This document shows, piece after piece, positions 45,577-56,300 of a DNA stretch of 64,000 nucleotides. Position 1 is the first letter of the stretch. Each line of letters begins with the position of its first letter. Position numbers and translations under genes: made by a program. The notes beneath the pieces are model-generated. The model ran no database searches. It was not told the origin of the DNA and was given only the letters and a program-made list of their open reading frames with translations. The stretch spans positions 34,207,950-34,271,949 of the forward strand of contig OX424569.1 of the NCBI GenBank assembly GCA_949152475.1, written 5' to 3'. The DNA is from Terebella lapidaria. Its lineage: Eukaryota > Annelida > Polychaeta > Terebellida > Terebellidae.

Positions 45577-46171
45577 GATACTAACAGAGAGGTTTCACTC
45601 AACCGGTACCATTTTGTATTTTGAACTGGTGGCACTCCTGGCAGATGGATGTGCTTTATGAATAAATTTGTTTACTACTATTACTACGACATGGATTTAT
45701 GAATGAAAAAAATATGTTAAAAAACGAAATGACGTAATTCACAATCGTCCCTGAGGACGACAGACAACAACACCGCATCCAGCCACCAGGATTGCAGGGC
45801 TCCATGAGACAAAACAGAGAGTGTAGAATAGAGAGGTGTCACTCTGCAAATTTCCATTGTCTACCATTTTGTCTCATGGAGCCCTGTAATCCTGGCGGCT
45901 GGAGGGGGTGTTGTAGTTTGTCGTCCACAGAGACAAATGTGAATTACGTCATTTCGTTTTTTAACATATTTTTTCATTCATAAATCCATGTCGTAGTAAT
46001 AGTAGTAAACAAATTCATTCATAAACCACATCCATCCGCCAGGAGTGCCACCAGTTCAAAATACAAAATGGTGCCAGCGGAGTGACACCTCTCTTTTCTA
46101 CACTCTCTAGACAAAATGATAGACAATAGAAACTTGCAGAGTGAAACCTCTCTGTTCTACACTCTCTGGTA
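45577..46171. repeat. Long fold-back element
   Basis: Left arm about 45577-45815 and right arm about 45868-46075 are inverse copies (for example GGCTCCATGAGACAAAA and TTTTGTCTCATGGAGCC; ACGAAATGACGTAATTCACA and its reverse). Outer ends carry AACAGAGAGGTTTCACTC and its reverse, and a partial repeat of the AGAGAGTGTAGAA segment occurs at 46090-46171. It is probably a MITE or fold-back transposon. Confidence 0.88.
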
Positions 46172-46307
46172 CTAATGTCCGTTCATTTAGTATATTCGCC
46201 AACATATTGGAATACACCGAAAAGAATTGAACACGTTGTCCTCTCCGGTGAAATTTAAAGTGAAAACGGGACCAAAACCAAACTGATTTTGCAGGCTGAA
46301 TTAATTT

Positions 46308-47062
46308 GTGACCAATATTTTTTAAACAAAGTCGATTTTTCTATTTTCTTATGGAGATTTAACATGGGAGGACCATAGCCATGTTTTGGGCCGCTGGGTG
46401 GTTGACTGCACATGAACGAACAGCCGTTACATGTACTGAATGAGGTTTGTCGTGATTGGTCATTTCGGGAGGTCTGGCTAGACTCACGACCCATAGGAAA
46501 GAGCTCTCTGCCCATAGCAACACCCATGTGACTTTTCCATGCTATGTGACAGAATTTGTAATACCGGAAAGACTATACTCTTTCGTTCCACAGACTTCAA
46601 TGCCTTCCGTTGATATATACCTTAACCACATACATCACCAAATTATTGTCGGACTGTGTATTTGCTATGTCTCTCCGGTCATGAGCTATTAACATCATGG
46701 TCAACTGTCATGAGCTATAGGGGCTTGGGGACCTTATCATGAATGTCACCAAAAACTATTTAAAAATGTTCGATGTGCAATTAAAAAAATACATTCTACA
46801 TAATGTCACTAGTGTTCGCATGTGAATGAATGAATGAATATATTAGGGATCACAAACATTACAAAGACTGATCACAACGTATACAATTGTCACACGCGTT
46901 ATGGTGTTTTGGGCATTTTGAGATGGCTCCTATCAAAATGTGCTGTGCCGGTCAGTCGGCTCCGTCCCAGTGCAGGTCTGAACATGGCTATGACCCTCCC
47001 ATGTTAAATCTCCATAAGTAAAAATAGAAAAATCGACTTTGTTTGAAAAATATTGGTCACCA
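46308..47062. repeat. Inverted repeat with about 85-bp arms
   Basis: ACCAATATTTTTTAAACAAA at 46312 onward through ACATGGGAGG to about 46390 recurs in reverse at about 46980-47060 (CCTCCCATGTTAAATCTCCA and so on). The roughly 590-bp interior shows no gene. Confidence 0.85.
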
Positions 47063-47701
47063 TCAAAACAACAATGAAGCGGAAATAAGCGTTATTTGGC
47101 CCGTTCATTTTGGCCCCTCGTTATTTGGCCCTGGGACATTATGTGCCACAGTTGCTTAACTTATCAGTCATTTTACTCCAAATGAAATGATCATTACTAC
47201 ACTAATAACATCAGTCTGTGATTATCTGCATACGTTATTCCAAATAGTTTCACTTCCCCGTTCCAATATTGACATGCATGTCACACAGGGTCGAAATTAC
47301 GTGCACTTTTAGCAAGTTCGGCTGCGTTAAAATACCCAACAAAATAAAACAAGCGTTTATCTCAGAAACTAAGTCGGTGACCCCTAATTTGTTCTATATT
47401 CGGACTCCACACATGTTGATATGAGGTACGGCAAAGTTTGAAAGAAATCTATCAATGATTTTTTTTCGGCCGATATAGTACCAATTGTCTTTAATATTCC
47501 AAACATCGAAATAATCACAAGAAGGTGAACAGTAATATAGACATTGAACGAATTTACATCAGGCTGTCTGTATTCGACTTCACCATGGATCATAATGCAC
47601 CCAAGTTTCTAACATGTTGTTATAGCTGTGTATGTATATGGACAAATGTCCTTAATGAATAAAGCATGTATCAATAAACATATAATATACCGGAATCATG
47701 C
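47063..47701. other. Intron sequence, nothing recognised
   Basis: No coding signal or repeat was recognised between the inverted repeat and the next Gypsy element. Confidence 0.4.
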
Positions 47702-47705
47702 ATAT

Positions 47706-49092
47706 TGTAACGGGTTTGAACCCTTCTGTGACGTCTTGATGAACCGATTTTCTAGGGAGGTGGGTGAGTGGTTGTTTAACCGGAGCTGAAACGGTAAAAC
47801 TCCGGGAAACTGCTACTGTTGTACGGTTGAACTCCGGCTAGAAGTCTCTAAGGTTGGTAGCGTGGTCTGGAATGGACCTCTTAACCGTTGCCCGACTGCT
47901 AATCTGCAACTGCACCTGTAAAGTAAGGATCCGGAGGCGTTTCCGTCTCCGGGTACTGCAACTGCTCCGTCGGGAAACCGCTTTACTGCAACAGCTCCGT
48001 CGTTTTCCGTCTTACTGCAAACTGCGACTGCGCCTGGAATAAAGAATCCGGAAACGTTGCCGTTTCCGAATACTGCAACCGCTCTGCCAGGTTCCGCCGC
48101 ACTGCAATCTGCTCCGGTTGGCTCCGCCTCACCGCAACCTGCGACTGCACCTGAAATGGAGTATCTCGGAAGTGTTCCTACTTCCGGTTACCGCAACCGC
48201 TCCGTCAGGTACTGCCTCTGCAACTCCGTCGTCCGGTACCGCCTCTGCAACTGCTTCGTCGTTCCCGTCTCTGCAACTGCTCCGTCCGATACCGCCTCCG
48301 TAGTTGCTCCGTTGATTTCCACCTCCGTCTCCGTCTCCGACTCCTTCCTCGGTGATCTGGGTTCTTAGATCACCCTAAGACGTCGTTACAACTTGGTCTT
48401 AACCGACTGTAGTCTTATCTCCCTTTACTCCGTATAACTGTCTTTTCCGGGAAACTAACTTTATTATAACTTCCAGTTCCCTAACGAACACGGAAAAACA
48501 ACTCGGTTGAAGTTTTCATGTTTATTTTCCAAGTTCACAGTCGGAAGACTTAACTGCTATCATCTGGATGACTCTATCCGGAACAAGGGAGTACTCTGCT
48601 ATGGGAGAAGGGGTCTGCACAGGTCGACGTCAGGACACCAACTCCGCCGTCCGCTGTGAAGCGGGGGCTTTTATAGACCTGAGACCCACGTCACGTGACC
48701 AACCTATTGTGACGTCATAGTCCGCCAAAACACTGATATTTTCCGGATTTCTAAAAACACTCTAGAACCAATCAGTGGCTGACACGTCACCTTTTAAACC
48801 GAAAACGAGGCTGATCACATGACCTTCCGGAAATAACGTCATTACGTTTTTGTACTCCATTGTTCCGGCTCCGTGTCCGGTTCCGTCTCCGTCTCCGGAT
48901 CCGTCTCCGGCGTTACCAACATCATAAATTACTAAGTTGCGAGACGGAAAACCTTTAAAACATTAACAATACGGAACCGTATGAACCTTTAAACACATAT
49001 ACACCCTAATAAACGGTTATTTAACCATAATATCACAAAACACTACAATAATACCTAGGGGAAACCTTTGGGTACGCCCCAAAACCGTTACA
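47706..49092 (-). repeat. LTR (3' LTR of element 2)
   Basis: It begins TGTAACGG and ends CCGTTACA. It carries TATAAAA (minus; plus 48669-48675), CACGTG (48692-48697), TGACGTCA (48710-48717) and CCAAT (48768-48772). The U3/R part is rich in GCAACTGCTCCGT-type degenerate repeats. Confidence 0.97.
48669..48772 (-). promoter_or_regulatory. LTR promoter motif set (element 2)
   Basis: In minus-strand order: CCAAT region, CRE TGACGTCA (48710-48717), E-box CACGTG (48692-48697), TATAAAA (48669-48675). The E-box is about 17 bases upstream of TATA. The same set is present in the other LTR at plus 11,231. Confidence 0.7.
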
Positions 49093-49105
49093 CTCCCCCT
49101 TCCTT
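49093..49105 (-). other. Polypurine tract of element 2
   Basis: The minus strand reads AAGGAAGGGGGAG directly before the 3' LTR. Confidence 0.9.
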
Positions 49106-49367
49106 AGACTCTGTTCGTCCCGAACAGAACGATATCACATATATACAAATTGTCAACCGTTAAACTGTCCGTAAAATCAAACACAACTTGTCTCCGTGAT
49201 CCGGGTACTGGTATCTCTTAACTAGTTTACCGTCACTGTACCCGGATATCTTGCTTGTTCCGTTTCCCACTTTTTAACTCTTAATTATACTAGAATCCGG
49301 GAAACGGTTCTTCTTTCTTCTCCTTGCGCCGACTTGACTTGCGACGACTTGCGACGACTTGCGACGA

Positions 49368-51227
49368 CTACTGCCCACCAGTATCACGGCGCGAACTGCT
49401 CCCCGACGGCGGACGCGGTGGAAAGGTCTGTGGTACCAACGGTCGTCCGAAGCTTGTCCCTCTGGCATCAACCGGGAGAAGATCCGGATCATGGAGGCTC
49501 CACTGAGGCGGGACGTAGAACCCATTCCTGAGGCGTTCGTCTCGGATGGACCAATCTGGAATCCGGACGATCTGACGGGTCGGGACGAGACCAAACGGTG
49601 ACTCTCTCTGCTCCATGATCTCCACGTAGACGCCGGAGTCTCTCATCTCGGCTGGCCCCCACTGCTCCGGTCCCCAACGTACTGCATAGTATCTGGCGTG
49701 CTCCGGGACTGCGGGTGCAAAGACGGAAGCGCTCCGTCCCCCAATATTCACCGGGAAACAATGGGACGGACACGGTTGAGTTGAAGGACCGCCAAACGGG
49801 TAGAAGGTGTAGGGTGGACTCTGGGTTGGTGCTCGGACTTGGCTCCTTCCGGACCGCTCACTGGAAGACTGTCGAGGTCGGGTTTCCACCGGAGACAGGA
49901 TTCCGGGTGTAGCTCTGGCTTGGTCTACCAGGATACTCCTCCGGGCTCTCTGCACGTCCGCATGGCTTCGTTCGGACGCGGAAGACTCCATTCCGTCATC
50001 TCTAGCCGCTGAACTGGTTCTGCTTCCTGCTACTGCTTGAATGGTTGCCGGCAAAGTTCGCTCCGTGGATCCTCGGGTCTCCGTCTCACTGCCAGCTCTG
50101 CTCCGGTTTCCGCCTTCCGTTTTGGTCTCCGGTCTGCCTCCCGATCTGCCAATGGGTCTGCTGTCCGCTCGGCTATCTGCTCTGCTATCTGCTCTATCTG
50201 CTCTGCTATCGACTCGGCTATCTGCTCTGCTATCGGCTCGGCCGCTGGATCTGATTTCTGCTCCGCCTCCGGGCCGGACAATCACACTGCTCACTGCTCT
50301 GCCACTGCTAGTTGTTCTCGGAGGTGGACTCCGGAAAAGGTCTTCCTCATCGTCTCGGCTCTGCATTTCCGCAATGTCTGCCACTCCCACTTCTGCCGTT
50401 GCTCCGCCGGAACCTTCCTCCAACAGCCGGAACTTGTAGTCATACACCCCCTTCCCTTTTCCTTTGACGCTGCCTCCGGAAGACTTGGGTGGGGTGTGTC
50501 GTTTCTCCTCTCGACCACGTTCTCCGCTTCGGTCCTTGGCTCGCTCCGGGCTCTCCTTCCTATATTCTCGGCGTTGATGGCGTCCGGAATTATCCGGCGA
50601 ACGGCTGCGACTCCGCTTCTTTCCGCGGTCTCGATCTGCTCCGGTACCTCGAGATGAGTCAGGGCTGTTTTTCCGGGAGGTGTTCCGGGAAGAACTCCGG
50701 GTCACAGGCGGCTTAACCGGCTTCGGGTCTCCTGGTTCCTGCAACTCGTCTTCACTTGCCATGATTTTCAGCTCCGCTTCCTCTTCCGAACTGCTCTCCG
50801 CCTCCGTGGACGAAACGTCGGCTGCTAGTGCGGCCACCGACTGGGTACCGGAACGGTACCGGGTCCGGGACGAAACCGAACCTCCCGACTCCGACTCCGT
50901 ATCCGACAACTGGTCATGCCGTGTTACCGGCTTCTTGCTTTTCCGTGGGGTCATCTTGGACCGGAGGCTTTTCTCCTCAAACTGCTCTCTGCCCACCCTC
51001 AGTCGAATCGGGTTTGCGTCCATTGCGTGCCGGGACTGCAGATGCTTCTGTGTTCCTTCTTTCCGCCTGCTCCAATGGTCACACTGCGGACAGGCGAAGA
51101 CGGTGACTTCACTTGTGTGCTGCTCCGTGACATGCCGGAGCAACGTGTGCTTGCTCTTGAACTCTAGGTTGCAGTCTCCACACCGGTGAGGGCGGGGCTT
51201 GCGGGGTGTTGTCTTTACTTTCGGCAT
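49368..51227 (-). CDS. Accessory zinc-finger/RS protein of element 2 (619 aa)
   Basis: The ATG at 51227 opens a 619-residue protein. Two C2H2 fingers lie at the N-terminus: C16/C19/H32/H37 and C46/C49/H62/H67, each C-x2-C-x12-H-x4-H. Next come an acidic Ser-rich part and an RS/RE-rich domain (about 175-275; KKRSRSRSPDNSGRHQRREY). A run of RADSRADSR repeats (about 340-385) and a conserved C-terminal part (FYPFGGPSTQPCPSHCFPVN, SPFGLVPTRQIVRIPDWSIR) follow. The same order is seen in the broken homologue at 20190-21889, so it is a conserved element gene. It has its own TATA promoter. RNA or DNA binding in the nucleus is inferred; RS domains in host proteins mediate splicing contacts. There is no membrane segment, so it is not an envelope protein. 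Confidence 0.85.
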   Translation of the reverse strand: MPKVKTTPRKPRPHRCGDCNLEFKSKHTLLRHVTEQHTSEVTVFACPQCDHWSRRKEGTQKHLQSRHAMDANPIRLRVGREQFEEKSLRSKMTPRKSKKPVTRHDQLSDTESESGGSVSSRTRYRSGTQSVAALAADVSSTEAESSSEEEAELKIMASEDELQEPGDPKPVKPPVTRSSSRNTSRKNSPDSSRGTGADRDRGKKRSRSRSPDNSGRHQRREYRKESPERAKDRSGERGREEKRHTPPKSSGGSVKGKGKGVYDYKFRLLEEGSGGATAEVGVADIAEMQSRDDEEDLFRSPPPRTTSSGRAVSSVIVRPGGGAEIRSSGRADSRADSRVDSRADRADSRADSRADSRPIGRSGGRPETKTEGGNRSRAGSETETRGSTERTLPATIQAVAGSRTSSAARDDGMESSASERSHADVQRARRSILVDQARATPGILSPVETRPRQSSSERSGRSQVRAPTQSPPYTFYPFGGPSTQPCPSHCFPVNIGGRSASVFAPAVPEHARYYAVRWGPEQWGPAEMRDSGVYVEIMEQRESPFGLVPTRQIVRIPDWSIRDERLRNGFYVPPQWSLHDPDLLPVDARGTSFGRPLVPQTFPPRPPSGSSSRRDTGGQ

Positions 51228-51305
51228 TCTGATTCTCTGCTTTGTGTCGATGTTGACTCAGCTACAGCAAACTGCCTTCTGCATCCGGTAACAGCTAACT
51301 GCCCC

Positions 51306-51355
51306 TTTTATAGTCTCTGGAAGTCACGTGACCGGCTTATCTGCTTGATGATTGG
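51306..51355 (-). promoter_or_regulatory. Internal promoter of the 619-aa gene (element 2)
   Basis: In minus-strand order: CCAAT (ATTGG on plus, 51351-51355), CACGTG (51325-51330), TATAAAA (51306-51312), then the ATG 79 bases on at 51227. E-box to TATA spacing is 13 bases, similar to the LTR. Confidence 0.7.
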
Positions 51356-51401
51356 CTGCTCAGCAAACTGCAACTCCTCCTGGTGGTCTTCTTGGATAAA
51401 T

Positions 51402-51407
<6 letters not shown>

Positions 51408-51453
<46 letters not shown>
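51408..51453. repeat. T-run of about 46 bases (A-run on minus)
   Basis: It lies about 100 bases after the stop of the 258-residue gene and about 55 bases before the promoter of the 619-residue gene (minus sense). No AATAAA is seen directly before it on the minus strand. The homologous place in the older element has no such run. Confidence 0.9.
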
Positions 51454-51552
51454 CCGTGTTGTTGCTGCTAACTGCCACCGCTTCTTCCGTCTCCGCCAAA
51501 CTGCCAACCGCCTCCGTCAACCGCTATACTGCCAACCGCCTCCGTCTACTTT

Positions 51553-52329
51553 TCACACTGCCTTCGCTTCCGTCCAGGAGTCCTCCTCTGCCGTCTCATA
51601 CTCCGACTCATCCGTCTCCGGCTTCGAAGTGGGAGAAGGTGGTCGATATTCCCACACCCGGATCTCTGCCTCCCAGTCTTCCACCGGCTGATCTTCTTCT
51701 TCGGGTTTCTCTGCTTGATCCGGCATAACTGCTCTGACCGCCTCTGCAATCAGCTCCATCTCCTGATCCCAGCTTTCCGGAGGAGCGTCGTCGGCGGCCC
51801 GGAGACAGCCTTGTGGATCCGGAACCCATTCCGGGAGATCTAACTGCTCCGGTTGTCCGATGGGGGCGGCTGCTCCGGCATCCCAGTCAGGGCCAAACGG
51901 AAGCTGGTCCGCATAAGTTCCCGGAACTGTATTCTCCCTTGGTGACCGGGTGCAGTATCGCCGGAAACGCTTATGCCGGGACTGCGTTGCTGTTCCCCGC
52001 CAGGCCGAATCAAAGGTTCCCACATGGTTGAGGGTGGCCTCGTCCTGAGGAGGACGGTTCCCGGAAGGGTACTTCCACCCGTGCATCTCCCGGAGATGCC
52101 TCCTAAGGTCGTTCGCCCGGTTGGCATAGAAGGCACACAAACAGCAATGAAATCTCTGGGCTGGGCACACATGCCGTCTCCGGTCCCTCGCACTCTCAAA
52201 CATCCGGTCACACCGCTTACACAGCCGGCTATAATCCAGTGGCAGCCGGCTATAATCCGGTGGCTGCGGGGTTGCCCAATCTCTGCTCCGGCCGCGATCT
52301 TGTCTATCAAGGAACGCCGAGTAGGCCAT
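51553..52329 (-). CDS. Accessory zinc-finger protein of element 2 (258 aa)
   Basis: The ATG at 52329 opens 258 residues. The first finger is CCHC-like (C37, C40, H53, C55; CKRCDRMF then RRHVC). The second is classic C2H2 (C62, C65, H78, H83; CCLCAFYANRANDLRRHLRE). Conserved GNRPPQDEATLNHVGTFDSA follows, then an acidic C-terminal part (EEEDQPVEDWEAEIRVWEYR). The older element has the same protein in frame for 196 residues (22394-22984), with clear identity across both fingers and the middle. I know no host family with this arrangement. It may bind nucleic acid; the function is not known. Confidence 0.85.
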   Translation of the reverse strand: MAYSAFLDRQDRGRSRDWATPQPPDYSRLPLDYSRLCKRCDRMFESARDRRRHVCPAQRFHCCLCAFYANRANDLRRHLREMHGWKYPSGNRPPQDEATLNHVGTFDSAWRGTATQSRHKRFRRYCTRSPRENTVPGTYADQLPFGPDWDAGAAAPIGQPEQLDLPEWVPDPQGCLRAADDAPPESWDQEMELIAEAVRAVMPDQAEKPEEEDQPVEDWEAEIRVWEYRPPSPTSKPETDESEYETAEEDSWTEAKAV

Positions 52330-52574
52330 TCCGGAAGACCGGGAAACTGAAATTGTCGATCTACTGCACCGCTTTTACTGCACCGCTTCTGCGCCGCCTC
52401 TGCACCGCTTCTCCGGACTGGTGGTCTTCCGGGAAACACTTAGTCGTTTTTCACTGCAAAATCTGTTGCTACCGGAAAATGCTGGACTTGATTCGATTCC
52501 GCCAAACTTTGTCTGCGATGTGCACAGCTCGAGGTCTGCTCTCCAACTGCTGTCAGAGCCCGATTTCAAGGCCC

Positions 52575-52643
52575 TTATATACCCTTTCTGCTCACGTGAT
52601 TTGAAAAGCTCCATGCTGATTGGCTGCCTCAGGAGTGACGTCA
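52575..52643 (-). promoter_or_regulatory. Internal promoter of the 258-aa gene (element 2)
   Basis: In minus-strand order: CRE TGACGTCA (52636-52643), CCAAT (ATTGG on plus, 52619-52623), CACGTG (52593-52598), TATATAA (52575-52581). The ATG lies about 246 bases downstream, so the leader would be about 220 bases. That leader region is well conserved with the older element (about 23050-23130). Confidence 0.7.
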
Positions 52644-53392
52644 CAATTATGCAAAAACTCAACCGTTAACCGAGAGGTGTCCGTCTCCGGCTCAACCGGC
52701 TTCTCCGGGTTTTTCCGGCTCCCTTTCAACTGCTTCTCCGAGCGAAGTATCTGCAATTTTGAAGTATCTCTGCCATCAGGAGGGTTGAATAGAGTCTCAG
52801 CCAGTTGAATCTGCCTCTCAGACGAACATCTAGACTGCAAGCTGGGCGTTTCCGCCATCTGTACTGCTTCGTCAACTGCATATCTGCTCACTGGTATTAC
52901 TGCTTGTCGACACTGGAAACTGCATACATTCTTGTCCAGAAGGAGGGCCCTTCCTATCTGGAATGATGTTTCACCGCTTCTGTCGATCTGCAGCCGGTTT
53001 GCTGTCTCTGCTAAGTGGAAACTCCGGTTGGATGTCTACAGCCGGAAAACTTTTCCGTCTTAATTCTCTGAATACGGAAGACGTGTAGCTGCTTCTCTGG
53101 AGATACTAGACCGCTAACCCAGGTTCTTCTGGACCCCTGGCCGCTACCCTGGACTGGTTGACTATGCGCTCCAACCAGTCAGAACCTCAAGGATGTCTCT
53201 ATCCGGTCTCTGCACCGCTTTCCGCTCTGCTTCCTTTCTCCGCCCTGTTTCCGGAACCAGCACTTGCTCGCTGCTTCGACTTCTTGCGGTCGCTCTCTGC
53301 CGGAACTCAACGTTTTACCAGGGTCTCAGCTATCTCCTTCTCCTGCTCTACAGCTCACTCCGTCTTCTAATATTTCTGCGTCCTCTGCGGCT
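52644..53392. other. Spacer between pol and the first accessory promoter (element 2)
   Basis: It has no open gene. It aligns with 23210-23870 of the older element (for example the shared CCAGAAGGAGGGC and GATGTTTC-CCGCTTCTGTC phrases), so it is a conserved non-coding part of the family. Confidence 0.6.
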
Positions 53393-56300
53393 TTACTCCG
53401 AGTCCGTATCCGACTCAGAGACCGTCGGTTCCGTCTCCGGAACACTACTCTGCTTCGGCGGCTCCGTCTGCCTCCAGGAATCTGCCATTCTCCGCTTCAT
53501 CCATCTCGGATGCTTGACGCCATTATACGGTTTCAGCAAATCGAAGTGAACCACCTTCTGTCGAGTTTCACTCTCTGCAATCTCGTAGGTCACGTCGGTA
53601 AATCTGCTCAGCACTAGCTTTGGACCGCTCCACTTCCTCTGCAACTTGGGAGCTTTGCCCTTCTTCCGTGTTTTGACCGCCATCCACACTCGGTCTCCTG
53701 GCTGGAACTGATTGTTGACCTTCCTCCGGTCGTACAGCTTCTTCTGCCGTTCCATTTCTCTGCCAGATTTCGCTCGAACCGCCTTGTATACCGCCTCTAG
53801 TCGCTCCCGGAGCTGACTGCCATACTCTGTTACTTCTGCCGTTGATTCTCCCGGCGGTCTGCCAATCAGTAACTCTACCGGAGTGTTGACTTCTCTGCCC
53901 AGCATCAGCAAGTTGGGACTCTGCCCGGTTGTCTCCTGCGGGGTACTCCGGTAAGCTGCCATCGCCAACGGAACTAGCTGATCCCAGTTGGTCTGCCGCT
54001 CGCTTACGTACAGGCTCAAGATCTGCTGCAGCGTCCGGTTGAATCGCTCGATGAAACCGTCCGACTGAGGTCGGAAAGCGGTTGTCCGTGTCTTGTGAAT
54101 CCCCAGGATTCTGCAAACATTTCTCAGCAAGTCGGACTCGAAATTTCTGCCTTGGTCGGTGTGTATCTCCATCGGGATACCGTACCGCGCTGCAAACTGG
54201 TTGACGAATATGTCCGCAACCGTCACCGCTTCCTGATTCGGCATCGGGTAAGCCTCTACCCACTTGGTGAAGTAATCGCCGATTACTAAGATGTACCGGT
54301 TCCCCCGGGTGGATTTAGGTAACGGACCCATCACGTCCATTGCCACCCTCTCCATGGGCGCTCCAACCCGGTATTTCTGCATCGGAGATCGTTTCAAGTT
54401 CTGCATACTTCTTGACGCACATTCGTCACAGCTCAGCACCCACTGCTTTATGTCCCGCATCATAGCCGGCCAGAAATACCGCCTCCGAATGCTAGCCGCC
54501 ATCCTTCTGCTTCCGAGGTGTCCTCCCGTCCGGCTCTGGTGGGCCAGACGGAAAATCTCCTGTCTCAGCTCCTTCGGGGTTATTAACTGCATTCGGCTGG
54601 TTCCTTCTGCCGTTCTCCATTTCCGGTAGACTACTCCGTCGACTTTCAGCAAGGTCTTCCGCATCCCGTACAGCACTTTCTCCTCGCTGCTCATGCTGGA
54701 AAAGTCTACACCGCCAGCTGTACCGCTCCCGTCGATCAGCGACGTCACCAGTGAGTACCAAGGTTCTGCTTGCTGCATTCTCTGCAAATCATCTGGTCGA
54801 TATTTCTGCCCCAGCACAGTATCCTGGTCCGCATTTTCCGCCAGCCTAATCTGCTCTGCAACCGCATCCGCTTCTCCTGGAACTGCCTTCTCCGTCACCG
54901 CAACCGCAACCGGCTTCCGGGACACTGCTTTCTCCGTCACCGCAACCGCAACCGGCTTCCGGGACGCTGCTTTCTCCGTCACCGCAACCGCAACCGGCTT
55001 CCGGGACGCTGCTTTCTCCGCTACTGCAACCGCCTTCCTTGGGACTGCTTCCTCTGTCACCGCAACCGCAACCGGCTTCCGGGACGCTGCTTTCTCCGCT
55101 ACTGTAACCGTCTTCCTTGGGACTGCTTCCTCTGTCACCGCAACCGCAACCGGCTTCCGGGACGCTGCTTTCTCCGCTACTGCAACCGCCTTCCTTGGGA
55201 CTGCTTCCTCCGTCAGTTCTGCTTCTCCGCCCGATCTCCTTGACCGCTTCCGGCGTCCCCCCTTCTTTGGCTTGGGCTGAGGAGTTTCTTCACTTCGTGT
55301 CTGCCGGATTCTTTCTCCGTAGTTCCAGGCATCTATCTTGGCTTGTTTCCAGTCGATTTTTCCGCATTGGCTGCATGGGGATCTGGACAAGGCGTCCGCA
55401 TTATTATGGATTCGCCCCGGACGATGTTCGATGTCGAAATGAAACTCACTCAGGAGCTCAATCCACCGGGCTACCTGCCCCTGGGGCTCCTTGAAATTCA
55501 TAAGCCAGGTCAGACTGCCATGATCCGTGCGAAGAAGGAAGTGTCGTCCCAGCAAGTACTGCTTATTCTTCTGTACCGCAAACACAACCGCCAGGAGCTC
55601 CTTCCGGGTGACACAGTATCTCCGTTCTTCTTTGGTTAGGCTGCGGCTCAAGTAGGTTATCACCCGCTCCTGGTTGCCCTGCTTCTGTGACAGTACTGCT
55701 CCCAGCCCGGTGTCACTGGCGTCCGTGTCCAGGATATATCGGCCTTGCTCCCTTGGGTACCCGAGTATCGGTGCCGATACTAGGCGGTTCTTCAGCTCTG
55801 CAAATGCCTGTTCTTGCTCCGTCTGCCACCGGAACGGCACCCCTTTTTCCGTCAAGTGATTCAGCGGCGCTGCAATCTCGGAGAACTTCGGCACGAACTT
55901 CCGGTAATAGGAGCAAAGTCCCAGAAAACTGCGCAGCTCCGTCAGGTTGGTGGGTGTCCGCCACTTCCGTACTGCCTCCGTTTTTGCCGGGTCGGTGCGG
56001 ATACCGTCTCTGCCGACTATGTGACCTAGGAAAGACACCTCCGGCTGGAAGAACTTGCATTTTGACGGTTTGACTTTTAGGTCTGCCTCTCTCAGCTTGC
56101 TGAACACCTCCTGAAGATCACGGATGTGATCCTCCAGGGTCTTGCTGTAGACTATGATGTCGTCCAGATATATGAGGCAGGTCTTCCAGGACAAACCGCC
56201 TAGCACCTTCTCCATCAACCGCTCGAACGTACCCGGAGCATTGCACAAGCCGAAACTCATCACTTTGAACTGGTAAAGGCCGCCAGGAACACAGAAGGCC

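Noticed and set aside
47854..48368. Small plus-strand frames in the LTRs
   Set aside because: They occur identically in both LTRs of element 2 and only reflect GCAACTGC-type low-complexity sequence.
49368..52329. Accessory genes as envelope genes
   Set aside because: No signal peptide, membrane segment or cleavage site is seen; both proteins carry C2H2-type fingers.
54693..55280. Plus-strand frames opposite pol
   Set aside because: They are antisense shadows of the repeated pol linker with no domain of their own.
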